Origin: Auxenochlorella pyrenoidosa
Lineage: Eukaryota > Chlorophyta > Trebouxiophyceae > Chlorellales > Chlorellaceae
Length of the DNA: 64,000 nucleotides
Direction: 5' to 3'
Assembly: GCA_001430745.1 (NCBI GenBank)
Contig: KQ482042.1
Span: 1,247,656 to 1,311,655 of the forward strand
Below are positions 12,380-24,576 of the stretch, piece after piece. Position 1 is the first letter of the stretch. Each line of letters begins with the position of its first letter. The position numbers and the translations under genes were made by a program. Below the pieces are notes generated by a model, which worked only from the letters and a program-made list of their open reading frames with translations, ran no database searches and was not told the DNA's origin.

Positions 12380-14792
12380 TCAGGCCGGCACCGCAGCCTT
12401 GAGCACGATCTCCTCTGGGACGCAGTTGGGCGAGACGCGCAGGGCCAGCAGCACGCACTCGGCAACGTCTTGGGGGTCGATGGCGCCCTGCCCGCCTGCA
12501 GAGGTGGCAAACACACATGCGGGCGGAGGTCATGCTTCTACCAGTGCCAGGGTCATGCCTGGCTACTCCGCCCAGCACTCAATTGCACCCAGTGCCCTAC
12601 TGTGCAAGGGGTGCCTCACCCTGCTTTACGGTCTGCTCAGCCATTGCGGTCCCGCGGATGTTGCCGGCGGCGATGTTCATCACGTGCACACCCTTGTCGC
12701 GCAGGGCCTGATCAGCAGGGTGCAGCACGGTGGCCATGCAGCGCCAATGGGTGTGCCTGCCGGAACCACAGCACACGCACAAGAGTGCGCCCGCTTCGAA
12801 TCAGTGCACATTGCATGCCTGGGTTCCCCGCTGCCCCTGGGCTTGCCTCGTAGGCCGACTTGCAGAAACCACGCAGGGCATACTTGGAAGCAGCTGCAGC
12901 AAGGCACAGCAGGGTTGCGAGGGGATCGGTCTAAACATACTGGATATTGGATGATAGGCACACGAAAGGTCAAGGAGGGTGCAGCCAGACAGCTGGCTCA
13001 GCCGCTCACACATGCAATGGTAGCACAGCGTGGCGCCCGCACCCCTGCCTGCCACTTACCATACGCGGCATGAGAGGGCCCCGTGTGCACAGCCTCCACG
13101 TCCCCGATGCAGATGATCCAGCCCGAGCCCTGCAGGCGGGCCAGTTAGCAGTGGGGCCAAGCGGCAGCAGGAGGCAGGTAGGTGCTGCGCTGGCGTTTTA
13201 TGTAGTTTTGTGATTGGGCTCTATCCAGCCTGGCATGACCGAGTGCCTTTCATGGCAGAGCATGGCAGAGCATGCACGAGCAGCATAAGCAGGGAATGTA
13301 GACGGAAGTAGCAGCAGGGTCGCTATGTTGTGCTGGCAGCAGAGGGCGGCCTGGCCGGCTGTCCTGCACGGCAGGTCCTGCTGGGTCGGTGCAGGCCTGC
13401 CGGGCACCCGCCCTGCCCACCTTGTCACACATCTTGGGTGCCAGCTGGCGGACCAGCCTCATGGGGGCCATCACGTTCACCCTGAACATGCGGTCCCACT
13501 CATCGGGGTTGCCTGCAGCCAAGGGGCGGCGGGAGGGCAGCCGTCCAGCACTGCCCTGGTAGAACGCCACACGGGTGGCGCAGGCGAACACTGGTATACC
13601 CCGCGCAGCAGAGCAGTCCACGTGCATGCGCTGGGTGCTGAGGTGGCATACAGACTGAAAATAGCCCGACAAAAGGCAGAGAGCCGAGTTGCTGCTCTTG
13701 CAAGGGTTGTGCATTGGCATGCTGCCACCATGCCTGGCAGCCGGGAAAGTGACAACCGCTGCCTGTAGCACCCAGCGCATGCCTCCCCCCCGGCATGTGT
13801 CTGGCAGCGCCCTGGCGGCATACAAGGCCCAGCGCCCTCAGCGCCCTCACCCTTGAGCGGGTCGTCGGGGCCGCCCACAAAGACGCCGGCATTCATGATG
13901 TCCACGCCCTGCCCAGCCAGCTTCTCGGCGCAGGACTGCAAGGGGGCATGCATGTGCATCACTCCCACGGTATGTTCCAGTTGGGAATCAATAAATAATT
14001 TCTGGACCATCGGGCCGGGCAGGGCGCCCAAGCAGTGGTGGCATTCTTTGGAGGATGGATGCAGCACGTATTGCTGGAGCATGGGCATGCGGGAGGTAGA
14101 GTTGCATGCAAGTAAGCGCCGCCTTGGAGCTGTGCTCAAGCCGGCCGTGCTGGCATTGCCGCGCTCGTGCACCTGCCCCATGAGGGAACCATGCGCCACT
14201 TGCCTGCACCTTGCTGCTGTCTGCCAGGTCGCAGGCGATGGTGTCCACAGAAGAGGCGCCCTCGCTCTTGCACTTCTCGGCGGTCTGCGCACAGCAGGCA
14301 GGCAGGGAGGAGGGGGGGCCCGAGGTCCGAGGCAGCTCAGTAGGGGCACATCATGAAAGGGGCTGATTAGGCAGTGGCGCTGGTGGCGGCCCGTGCAGGG
14401 CAACCCGGAAGGTGTGTGTGGTAGTGGGGCAGCCCAGGCACTGCAGGCTGCCTGAGCCTGGGCTGGCCTGCATGGTCAGCATGGGCTGCGCACGGCGCCT
14501 TGGATGGGCAGGGAGGGAGCCTGCCCAGCCTTGGACCGTCGGTAGGTCGCCACACTGCCCACTGCCGGTCTCCAGCACCATCCCTTGCCTGCTTCAGCTG
14601 GTCCTGGGTCTTCTCCTCCGAGATGAGGATGAGCTTGGCACCCTCACGTGCCAGGCAGCAGGCAAGCGCCTCGCCGACGCCGGTGGAGGCGCCAGTGATC
14701 AGTGCTGTCTTGCCCTGGGCGAGTTTGCTCATGGTTGCGAGGTATGGCTTGAACAAGGGTGCAAACAAGGGAAGTGAAAAGAGCAATGGCAT
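12380..14792 (-). CDS. Short-chain dehydrogenase/reductase
   Basis: This is a classical NAD(P)-dependent oxidoreductase of 258 aa. Exons are 14589-14792, 14210-14284, 13851-13935, 13421-13512, 13060-13129, 12847-12893, 12620-12707 and 12380-12495, all in phase. The Rossmann motif TGASTGVGEA stands near residue 34. The catalytic pair falls across an exon junction as AAYAASKYALRGF (YxxxK), and NVMAP lies between. The usual NNAG strand motif reads MNAG. Two introns use GC donors (donor bases at 14588 and 12846). ATG at 14790-14792 adds about 20 hydrophobic residues (LLFSLPLFAPLF) before a second in-frame ATG, MSKLAQGKTALITG, so a membrane or targeting leader is possible. Substrate unknown. Confidence 0.88.
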
Positions 14793-15228
14793 CAGTGGCA
14801 GTGGCCCACTCAGGCGCTGCCGCCTGCTGCGGCTGCGCTGCCCAAATGCGTCGGCAGCCTGTTGTGCCGCGTTCTTTCCCCAGCTTCACACACATTATTT
14901 CGAACATTCTCGGATTTCACGAGCTTTCACGCAGGGTTTACTGTTTCGGCAGTCCTGAGCGGTCGAACCCAAGTGTCGGCAGTCCTTTTCGCCACCCCCT
15001 CGCACCTCCACGTACTCCGAAAGAGTCAAGAAAGCGGAAATTCAGGTCCGGCCCGCTGAGCCCGCGGCAGCACCTGCATCTGGCGCCTGCCTGCACCTGC
15101 CGCTGCTGCCCCACTGCCCGCCAGATTCAGGCCTTCCAAGAGTCCTCAGTTTCACCAAACGCGCCCACGCCTGTAAATACCACATGCAGTCACTTGAGTG
15201 AGCTGTTTCAGGTCAAACGGCACACGAC
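14793..15228. promoter_or_regulatory. Divergent promoter region, SDR and small unknown gene
   Basis: This 436-bp stretch separates two start codons on opposite strands, so both promoters must lie in it. A TAAATA element at about 15175 sits some 50 bp before the plus-strand ATG. No other conserved box is evident. Confidence 0.45.
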
Positions 15229-16066
15229 ATGGCAGAGGTGGCACAGGAGGTGGCGGTGCACATGCACGCCGCCGCCGCCGAGCTCGAGGCCGCCGCCAGC
15301 GCCATCCCCAATTGCGACTGCGAGCACCTGGATGCCGACCGGATGTCGGCCGTTGTGGGCGACCTGATGCGTGCCCAGGCGGCTGCTGCCGCAGTGCACA
15401 CCTGCCTGCGCAGGTAAGAGCCCACCCTTGATCGAAGCTTCCCAGGTTTACAACCCCTTGTTCCCTGCTCCAGCTTACAGCGCCCGCTCGAGTCACTTTG
15501 CTGACCACACCATCCAGCACTCCCTGCACCTGATGTGTGCAGCCTGGAGCGTAAGCACTGCGGGACGCCCGTGGGGCGCGCCACGCTGGAGGCAAGTGTC
15601 CAGGCCTGGCTAGCTGCCTGATGTGGTGCCCCCGGCAGCAGCCTTTGCTTGGCAGCCCGCCCGCCAGGGTGGTGCTCGAGCTCGTCTCCAAGGCTGCTGT
15701 TTCGCTCATGTGAGTTGCTTCTGCTCCTGCTGCAGACCCAGCCGCTGAATGGGCTGCCCTCGGTGCCTGTGACCCCGGCCAAGCCGGCGGAAGAGAGCAT
15801 CTCCAAGTGAGCAGGTCGCATGCTGGGCTGCTCAGGCGCAGTCGTCAGCCCTGCAATGGAGGTCCTTGCATGCATGGTGCTGCTGTCTGTATAAAAGAGT
15901 GCTTTGCCCTCGTGCCCGCCCGCCTGCCCGCTCGCCTGCCTGCCCGCCTGCCTGCGTACTTGCCCGCCTGCTCGCCTGCCAAACCATAAACACCCGCTGC
16001 CCACCACGCATCCGCAGGCTAGCTGAGGAGGCAGGCAGCGAGCTGACAGGTGGCCAGTGCTGCTGA
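15229..16066 (+). CDS. Small conserved-looking protein of unknown function (117 aa)
   Basis: I do not recognise a family. Four exons (15229-15413, 15543-15591, 15736-15806, 16018-16066) join in phase to 117 aa plus stop. Intron 2 has a GC donor (GAG|GCAAGT at 15592); without it the frame meets a stop within 13 codons. The product is Ala-rich and helical at the N-terminus, has a CDC pair around residue 28, a central KHCGTP segment, and ends SELTGGQCC. There is no signal peptide or membrane segment. It could be a small adaptor or complex subunit. Confidence 0.65.
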
Positions 16067-16767
16067 GTAACTGACTCATGAGCCGCTGACCAGCGGCTCA
16101 TGCTCGGTGTGGAGCTCAGGGACGGCTCGTCCTATGCAGCACATGCTGAACCTCCTCTGCACGTGATGCTACTGTACATTACAATTGAATACATGCTGCA
16201 TCTTGCAAAGATGTCACGATCTTGCTCAGTTCTTGAAGCCAGTGGCAGCTGCAGTGCCTGTGCCTGTCTGCAGCTGCGGCCTTTTGTGAGCAGGGTGCAT
16301 TGCTGGCGAGGCGCTGCAGCGCGCTGGTAGTACCTCATGTCGCACACACTGAAGGATCTGTTGTGCAGTATGGGCATAGCTCAGCTGCGCAGAAGTGTGC
16401 CTTCAAGGAATCGGAGAAGATGAGTGCTGCGGCATGCTGCCTGCTGCCTGCCGGCGCTTGCCCACTGCAAGCTGAACTTGCCAAAGCAAGCTCTGTAGCG
16501 CAATCACCTTCGCAGTGGACGACCCTCACGTCTATCCAATTGACAGCGGCGATGAATGGCGCAAATGGAGGTGCGCTGCAAAAACCCAGACGCGGCCAGG
16601 CGTCAGAAGCTACCTGTTTGCCGCGCATAGCCCTTCGAATCGCTGTGCACACATCAACAGACCATCCAGACGCACTGCAGCAACTGCCGCTCGCCTGTCT
16701 TGGTCGACCCGCCGCCACCCGCCCCTGCTGCCGCTGCCATGTCGTGACCGGTGCAGTGCCTGCCGAG
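16067..16767. other. Intergenic region upstream of the alcohol dehydrogenase
   Basis: This 700-bp gap lies between two plus-strand genes. The frame of the dehydrogenase stays open upstream of its ATG for over 150 codons and contains another ATG near 16551, so a longer N-terminus with a targeting peptide cannot be excluded. No promoter box stands out. Confidence 0.4.
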
Positions 16768-19279
16768 ATGGATGCCCTGACATGGCAGGGCAAGTGCAGC
16801 ATCGCGTTCAGCCGCGTGCCGACGCCACAGATCCAGGAGCCCGGGGATGCCATCGTGCGCGTGCGGCTGTGTGGCCTGTGCGGCAGCGACCTGGTGCGGA
16901 GGCGGGGGGCCTGCCGCGACTGGGCGCCAGCAGCTTTTTTTGTTGGATGCAGTCTTCTGGCCGACGCCTTCAGGATTGATATTGTGCAGCAGTAGCAATT
17001 TCGTGGCTGCAGGCTTGTGTGCCGCTAATGCAACCTTCAGGCATGAGTTTGTGCAACAAGCACCGGGCTCCCCCTTGCTTGAGAGCTGGCTGACTCCCCT
17101 GCTGTGCTGCGCCTCGGTGCAGCACCCATACCACTGCAGAGAGCAGGGCCTGGACGCGGGCACTGTGCAGGGGCACGAGTTTGTGGGGCACGTGGTGCAG
17201 GCAGGTGAGCCTGCCGACGGTGCAAGCCTGCTGGGGTGGTGCTGCTCCGGGAGCATGGTTGGACGCAACGCTGCCAACAAAGCGTGGCTCCAGCAACCCA
17301 CCCCGCCTCCCTTCCTTGCGCTCTCTGGCTCGCCATGCGCAGGGCCGGCTGTGCACAAGTTCAAGCCCGGCGACCGCGTGATGAGCCCCTTCACCGTCAA
17401 CTGCGGGCAGTGCTGGTTCTGCCAGCGTGGCCTCACGGCCAGGCGCGCCCCCGCCTTTCCTCTGCCCTCTTCCCTGCCTGCAAACGCCCAGCGTGCTGGG
17501 TGTCCCAGCGCGTCATCTCTGCTCATGCACTGCTCGCCAGGACATGCTGCGCACCCCCGCGTTGCAGTTGCGCTTGCAAAGCAGACCCGGGGGCAGCTTC
17601 CTTGTTGTTGCCTGGCGAGCCGCAGGTGTGAGCGGTCGCAGCTGTTTGGCTGGGTGGAGGGCGGCTGCGGCCTGCATGGCGCCCAGGCCGAGTACGTGCG
17701 CGTGCCCATGGCCGACGCCACGCTGGCGCCTGCGCCCGGTGATGTGTCCGACGAAGAGGCGCTGCTGCTTGGGGTGAGCAGAACCAGTGGTCAGCAGAGG
17801 AGCAGCGCTGGGATGGGCCGCGGCATGCATGGCACCTGCATAGCCTGCCTTAGCTCCCTGCGAAGAGCTTGCACAGACCAGGCAGGCAAGCCGTTCATTG
17901 CAAGCTGCGCACGTCTGGTGATCGCAGGACATCTTCTCCACGGGGTATTTCTGTGCCGACAACGCCGGCATTGCAGCCATGGCAGCGGCGGCTCAGGCGC
18001 GCCTGCAGGCGCAGCAGGCAGCGGCGGGAGCGGCGCAGCCAGCAGCACCACCAGCAGCAGAGGAGCCCGTGGTGGCTGTGGTGGGCTGCGGCCCGGTTGG
18101 GCTGTTGGCCATCATTGGTGAGCCCTCTGGCAGGCAGCCAGCACCGCTGCACGCCCCGCAGCCCATGCACTGCTGACCTGTGCAGGGGATGCTCTGCAGT
18201 GCCCAGTGTGCACCTAGCAGCCCGGGCTGCCCCGCGCACAGGCACACCCCCTGCAAATGCTGCGCCGCCTTCCTGCATCGCGCGTGTTACATGTGTCGCC
18301 CGCAGGCGCACGCGAGCTGGGAGCGGCGCGTGTGCTCGCCATCGACTCTGTTCCGGAGCGGCTGGCCACGGCGCAGCGTTTTGGGGCAGAGCCCATCAAC
18401 CGGGAGCACCAGGACCCGGTGCAGGCGGTCAGGCAAGAGCGACAAGGAGGGGCCTGCACTGGCAGATGGCAGGCGTCAGTGGGGAATGCGGGTGCCCGGC
18501 ACCTTGCCATTGCAACATGTGACCAGCGGCATGCCCATGGCAGGCGCGACTGCCACACGTGGTGCAACAGCTCCCCACACATGCCCGGATGCCTGCTGGT
18601 GTTCCTCAGCCCTGCCAGCCAGGAGCTGTAGCCCTGAGCAGGTGCCCCACTGGATGTGCGGTCCACTTGGTTGGCGTCCCCACCTCACCGCTTCAGAGCT
18701 TGTCTGCCTGCATCGCTCCTCGTATCGCAAAGCGGCTCTGCAGGCAGGCCACCGGCGGGCGCGGCGCCGACGCCGTGCTCGAGGTGGTGGGCAGCCCCTC
18801 CGCCCTGCGGGCTGCCTACGAGCTGGTGCGGCCCGGCGGCACCATCTCGTCTGTGGGGTGCCACACAGGTGTGCAGGCAGCGACGTGTTCAAGAGGGGTG
18901 TGCTTCGGTTGGCAGGCTGACCCCCTCAGCTCGCATGTGCTGCCTGGGCTGGGCTGCCTGTGCAAGGGCTGGGCTGCAGGCTGCACTTGCTCCCTTGGCC
19001 CTGGCTGCAGAGCCGACCTTCCCGTTCAGCCCCGTGGATGCGTACAACAAGAACATCACCCTCAAGAGCGGGCGCTGCTCCGCCCGGCACTACATGGACC
19101 GTTTGCTGCCGCTGGTGCGGTCTGGCAAGTATGACATCACTGCCGTCATCTCCCACCGCCTGCCGCTGTTGGAGGGGCCCGAGGCCTACCGCATGTTTGA
19201 CAGCAGGGCGGAGGGCTGCACCAAGGTGGTGTTCTACCCGCAGCCCCAGAGCGAGGCGGCCGAGGCGCAGGCGGCGTGA
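16768..19279 (+). CDS. Zinc-dependent alcohol dehydrogenase (MDR superfamily)
   Basis: Eight exons (16768-16893, 17123-17204, 17343-17442, 17626-17773, 17928-18117, 18306-18432, 18744-18868, 19011-19279) give 388 aa. Catalytic zinc ligands appear in CGLCGSD and GHEFVGH. The structural zinc lobe is complete, with four cysteines spaced C-x2-C-x2-C-x7-C starting at NCGQCWFC. The dinucleotide fold is VVGCGPVGLLA, and the acidic residue at the end of its second strand (LAIDS) favours NAD over NADP. An Ala/Gln-rich insert of about 35 residues precedes the Rossmann fold. Two introns use GC donors (17443 and 18433). The 388-aa model starts at MDALTWQGK, the usual start of this family. The substrate is not evident: it could be an alcohol or aldehyde, or a sorbitol/threonine-type substrate. 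Confidence 0.88.
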
Positions 19280-19507
19280 GCTGGGCCGCTGCAGACACGT
19301 TTGCTCGCTCTAGACCGAATCAAATTGACGATGTTGGAGCCCCAAAGCCCAGGAGGCAAGCCGTGCAAATATACAAAGTCATTCCAGCGCAGCTTAACAT
19401 GCGCCTGTAGCGGCGGTCATCCCGCTCTGGCAGCATGCGCTGCCGCCACGAGGACAGGACGCCTGAGGGGCTGAGACCTTGATCGGCGCTTTTTGCCGGC
19501 TCCCGCC

Positions 19508-22500
19508 ATGCCTCTGATCCTGCGAGGACCATCGCCAGGTGCGCCAAGCGTCCGCCTGACCTGCGAGTGGCACACACTCTCGCTTCCTGCAGCCGCAGGC
19601 GCCCGGCTGCGAGCTCTCGACGATGTCGACGATGCAGTGCTGCTTGAAAACACTGGCGACGCAGGTGGGCCCCGGAATCAGAGGGAACCGTGCCCACCCC
19701 TGGGCTCCGCTCGTCTGCCGCCGCCACTGCGTCTCATCTAGCCATGCCATTTCCATCTCAGCTGCCTGCCATCATTCATCCTCCTGCAGCGCTGCTGGTG
19801 GAGACAAAGCAGGACACGGGCGAGTACAGCCTCACCAGCTTCCTGGCACAAGGCGAGGTGCGCCGCTTGCCTGGCCAGGCGCGCCGCCTCCCGCTTGGTG
19901 CGCCCGGCAACTGCCACACCCCACGGTGCCCCAGGCCCCACCGCCCTGGCTCTGTTCTGTGTGCTCTGCAGACTGGAGTGATTGGAGGCGGCTCTCGCCT
20001 GTTTGTTGAGGGCCAGCAGGCACCCACCCTGCACCACGTCCTGGCCATGGCAGATGCAGCAGCTGTGGGGGGCGCACCAGCAGCAGCGGCAGCAACAGGT
20101 TCAGAGGCGGGCAGCAGCAAGCGCGTCCTGCCAGGCGACGTGACAGAGCCCGAGCAGGACGGCAGCAAGCGTGCACGGCTCTCTGGGGGGGGCGGGTCGG
20201 GGCGCAGCGAAGCCGGGGCCGGGGGAGCCGCGGCAGCTGCAGCAGCCGTGGGCGGTGCAGACCCCCTTGATAGAGTGCCCGATGCCCCCATGCATCTGAT
20301 GCGCGTGCGTGGCATACCCAGGTGCGGGGCGGCCCTTGCAGCCTTGGCGGCGCGCTGCCCGACGTCTGTTTGCAAGCAGGCGCTGCGCTGGTCTTCCGTT
20401 CACGCCGCGCCCGTGGGTGCACCCACCCCGTGCTCTGCAGCTGGGCCAATGAAGGGTTCTTGGGGGTGACACTCAGCGANNNNNNNNNNNNNNNNNNNNN
20501 NNNNNNNNNNNNNNNNNNNNNNNNNNNNNNNNNNNNNNNNNNNNNNNNNNNNNNNNNNNNNNNNNNNNNNNNNNNNNNNNNNNNNNNNNNNNNNNNNNNN
20601 NNNNNNNNNNNNNNNNNNNNNNNNNNNNNNNNNNNNNNNNNNNNNNNNNNNNNNNNNNNNNNNNNNNNNNNNNNNNNNNNNNNNNNNNNNNNNNNNNNNN
20701 NNNNNNNNNNNNNNNNNNNNNNNNNNNNNNNNNNNNNNNNNNNNNNNNNNNNNNNNNNNNNNNNNNNNNNNNNNNNNNNNNNNNNNNNNNNNNNNNNNNN
20801 NNNNNNNNNNNNNNNNNNNNNNNNNNNNNNNNNNNNNNNNNNNNNNNNNNNNNNNNNNNNNNNNNNNNNNNNNNNNNTGGTGGGCTCGGCCAGACACGCT
20901 GCCAGCAGCACAGCTGTGCCTGTCGTTGCCCCTGCACCCTCTCCCGGCCGACGGCGGGAGCCTGCTCCCTCTTGTGAGCCAGGGCTTTGTCGAGAGCGCA
21001 GTGACGAACCTCTGTTCCTTTGCCATTGGTGGAGGCTGCCTCCCCCACACGTTGCTCCCATCATCTCCCACCCTCTCCAGGTGCGCGGTCCCATGCGGTG
21101 GGCCCTGGCCTCCAACTACATGATGGACCTGGGCTGGCTGCTGTCGGCCTGCCCCGACCTGGCGGCCGTGCCGCGTCTGGTGCTGGTGCACGGCGAGCAC
21201 GCGGGCAGCTTCGCGTGAGAGAGCGGGGCCTGCCCTTGGGCTGCCAGCCCCGCCAGGAGCTGTATACCCCTTTGCAGACATTGCCGACTGCAGGCTTGCA
21301 ACCCATGGGGCCCTTGGCCTGGCCCTCGCTGCCTGTCGTGCGCGCATGCCCCGACCGCCGACGTCTGAGCCGCCCCGGCAGTGCTGGAGATGGCCAGCAT
21401 GGTCATGAACAGACTGCAATGTCGCTTTTCCAGTCTCCCTGCCGTTCCCCAGGTCCATAAAGCTTGTCCGAGACATCAAAGCAGCGGGGCTGGATGGGCG
21501 GTGCATCCTGTTTGCGCCGCCGCTGCCGATCCGGTATGGCACACACCACAGGTGTGTGCGCGCGGCGCGTGGCGACCTGGGCCCCTCCGTGGCCGTGTGC
21601 ACCCATGCTGCACATGCTGTGTGCAAAGCATGCCAACTCCAGGCCCCTTGCAGCAAAAGCGGTCGCATGCAGCGCTGCTTGGTGTGGCGCGCCCTGGTAA
21701 ACGCCTGCATCGCGGCCCCCCTCTTGCCCCTGGCGCCTGCAGCAAGTTCTTCCTCCTGGAGTACGAGCGCGGCTGCCGCATCATCATCACCACGGCCAAC
21801 GCAATCTGTGAGTGGGGCAGAGCGCGGGTGGGCCGGACATGCTGGCAAGGGCAGCCAGCCCAGCGCAAGCGCAGCTTCTCCTGCATGGCCTGGGCCAGAG
21901 CAGATGCAGGAACCTGATTGTGCCCCAAATCCTGGTACTGCCTCGTGCCCCTGGTGTAGACCCTGACTGCAACAACAAGAGCCAGGGCCTGTGGTGGCAG
22001 GACTTCCCCCCAAAAGACAACCAATCACCGCGGGCAAGCTGCCACACAAGCTGCGCCTGCATTGCCGAAGACTGAGACCGCCTTCTCAACCATACGCACA
22101 GCCTGCCCACGGCTGGCGCCTCCCTTTGACCTGCAGCCGAGCTCGCCAGTTGCATAGTTGCGCACCTCCGCAGACCAGCTGGCCGAGGAACACCACAGAC
22201 TGTCTGTCTGCCCCTTACAAACCAATCGCTCAACTTGCAGGCCGTCTTGCCTACATGCTCCCCGACTCAGCCACTCCAGCCTTCCTCCCCACCCCTGGTC
22301 CTGCCCCGCAGACCTCCCCCTTTGAGCAGGAGCTGGCAGCGTATACCTATGGTAGAGCTGAAGCTCCCCCCTGCCGCAGGCTCTGCAGTGCGTGCTCTGC
22401 TGGCGCGACACGACTTCAGCGCTGCCCGCGGCCACATCATCGGCTCAGGTGTGCCGGTGTGACGGGCCTGGGGTGGGCCTGCCCCCGCCATGCAGGCTCT

Positions 22501-24576
22501 GGCCTGTCCTTTTGCGCTTGCGGCCCCCTGTGCAAGTGCTGGCCGACCTGCTGGGGGCCTCATCTCAACCTGCCGTGCCTTCCCCTGCCACTTGCAGTGC
22601 CCGGCTTCCACAGTGGGCCAGCGCTGCACAAGTGGGGCCACCTGCGGCTGCGGGCGACGCTCAACCGGGAGCCGCCCTGGCCAGAGGCCTTCCGGGCCGC
22701 CCCGCTGGTTGCGCAGGTGCGCTCTGCGCCGCCCCAGGGGAGCGCGCGCTGGCGGCTCCCAGCATGGCAGGCTGGGGTGGACCGCGTTGCTCCTTATGCT
22801 CGGCTCTCCAAGGAGCCTTTGCCCGCTCCCCTGAACACGTGGCCTGCCCCGCCCTGCTGCCATGAACCCTGCAGTTCTCTTCCCTGGGCAGCATGGATGA
22901 TGCCTGGCTGACCGGGGAGTTCAGGGCCAGCATGGCGGCAGGGCGGTGTAGCAGCGGCGGCAGCGGTGAGCTGGCGGAGCAGCGGGGCAGGGAGGTGGTG
23001 TCAACTGCGACGGAGGCAGGCCAGGCTTCTTGGCATATATGCATTGAATGCTTAGACCCCTCGGCTCTGCAACGGCGCCTTCCGATGCCTGTTCTCTGCT
23101 GGCTGCAGAGCGTCTGGGCATGCTGCCGGCTGGGCGTGCAGGCCTGCAGCTGGTGTGGCCAACAGTGGACGAGGTGCGCTCCCTGGGTGCTGTCTCACGA
23201 TGGCCTGCCCGTGGACATTTCTGGGCACTGCTTGCGCAACCAGCAGAGCCGCCTCCTGCGGCTGATAGCCCGGCAACTTGCCAAGGCTGCTGCCTCTGCT
23301 CCTTGGGCCCCTCCCGGCAGGTTCAGAACAGCCTGGAAGGGTGGGCGGCGGGCAGCTCCATCCCCGGGCCGGCCAAGAACGTGCAGAAGCCCTTCCTACA
23401 GCCCTACTACCACAGGCAGGATTGGGGGACACGGGCAAAATTGGCATGGGGAAGAGGCACACGGGATTGGTATCAGAAACACCATGCACCGCGCCACCTG
23501 TTCTGCATTCTCGGTCTCGTCCCCTGCGCTGTACGTTTGATTGTTCGCGTGCCATCGCGCCTGTGGGTGGCCCACAGACGGCATCAGGGGGGTTCCCTTT
23601 GCGTGCGCATGTTTACATTACCTGCAACTTCACGTGCAGGTGGGGAGGCCAGGAGTGCGGCCGGCAGCGTGCCATGCCGCACATGAAGTCGTACCTGCGG
23701 TACCGTGCAGCCGGGGAGGGGCAGGACGTGGAGGTGGCATGGCTGCTGGTCGGCTCCCACAACCTGTCAAAGGCCGGTGAGCTGGGGAGGCGGGCCGCCT
23801 GCTCGGTCAATCAGAAGCCCTGTTCTCGTGTCCAGCAGAGCCCGAAAGCCCCGGGAAGCTTCACTCCAGCAGTCGTGCTGACCAGTCCCTGCCTGGCCCC
23901 GGCCCTGCAGCCTGGGGGGCGCTGCAGAAGCAGGGCAGCCAGCTTATGATCAGGAGCTATGAGCTGGCAGTGCTGCTCACGCCGGCCACCGAGGCGGCCT
24001 ACCGCGCGTCCCGCTGGCGAGGCTTCTCCTGCACCTCAAACCAGGCCCCGCCCGCAGCGCAGACTGCAGCGGCAGCAGCGGGCACAGCAGCGGGTGCAGG
24101 GGCAGCAGCAGCGGACCAAGCGGCAGGGCCGGAGGCACACCCTAGGCTGCCGGCAGTGCGCTTTGTACAGTGGCGCCGCGGTCAGCCGCAAGAGGCGTCT
24201 GTGGTGTCAGCAGCAGCGGGGGGGCCAGCAGGCGAGGCAGGGCATGCAGAGGGTGCAGGCAGCAGCGGGGCAGCTTCAGCAGCCGCGCTGCACGTGCCGC
24301 TGCCCATCCCTTATCGCTTGCCGCCGGAGCGGTACAACGCTGGAGCCAGGGCTTGGACCATGGACTCTGAACAGCCAGGGGTGGACTCCCTTGGACGTAC
24401 GAGGTAGGAGTCAACCTTTCCTGGAGCTTGTTACCCTTTCCTGGAGGTTGGGGCCTTTCCTGGAGCTTGTCGCACTCATCGCTGTTACTTGCTGTGATGC
24501 GCGCAGTAACAACCCATTCATGGCGCTGTACGGCCTTCTGGAGCAAATGGACTGGGCGGATGCTGCGCGGCGCTGA
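19508..24576 (+). CDS. TDP1: Tyrosyl-DNA phosphodiesterase 1
   Basis: TDP1 removes topoisomerase I peptides and other 3' adducts from DNA ends. It is a phospholipase-D-type enzyme with two HKD-like motifs, and both are present: THHSKFFLLEYERG (about 21.5-21.77 kb, split by an intron) and HMKSYLRYR followed by LLVGSHNLSKA (about 23.68-23.78 kb). Other family blocks are NNKSQGLWWQDFPPKD, VPGFHSGPALHKWGHLRL, FSSLGSMD, AWGALQKQGSQLMIRSYEL and IPYRLPPERY. The first exon at 19508 (MPLILRG...) and the next two fit the degenerate FHA-like N-terminus of plant TDP1. Low-complexity Ala/Gly inserts sit after it and before the C-terminal block. The gap at 20480-20877 removes part of the protein or an intron. 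The last exon ends ...ADAARR with TGA at 24574-24576. Confidence 0.9.
20480..20877. other. Assembly gap (398 N)
   Basis: The gap falls within TDP1, just after an exon reading ANEGFLGVTLSD and before the exon that begins with GPMRWALASNYMMD. Some coding sequence may be missing. Confidence 1.

Noticed and set aside
16654..17721. 355-codon open frame on the minus strand
   Set aside because: It is antisense to alcohol dehydrogenase exons whose zinc and NAD motifs are unmistakable. Long shadow frames are expected at this GC content.
20400..22049. 549-codon minus-strand frame across the N gap
   Set aside because: Most of its length is N, and the rest is antisense to TDP1.
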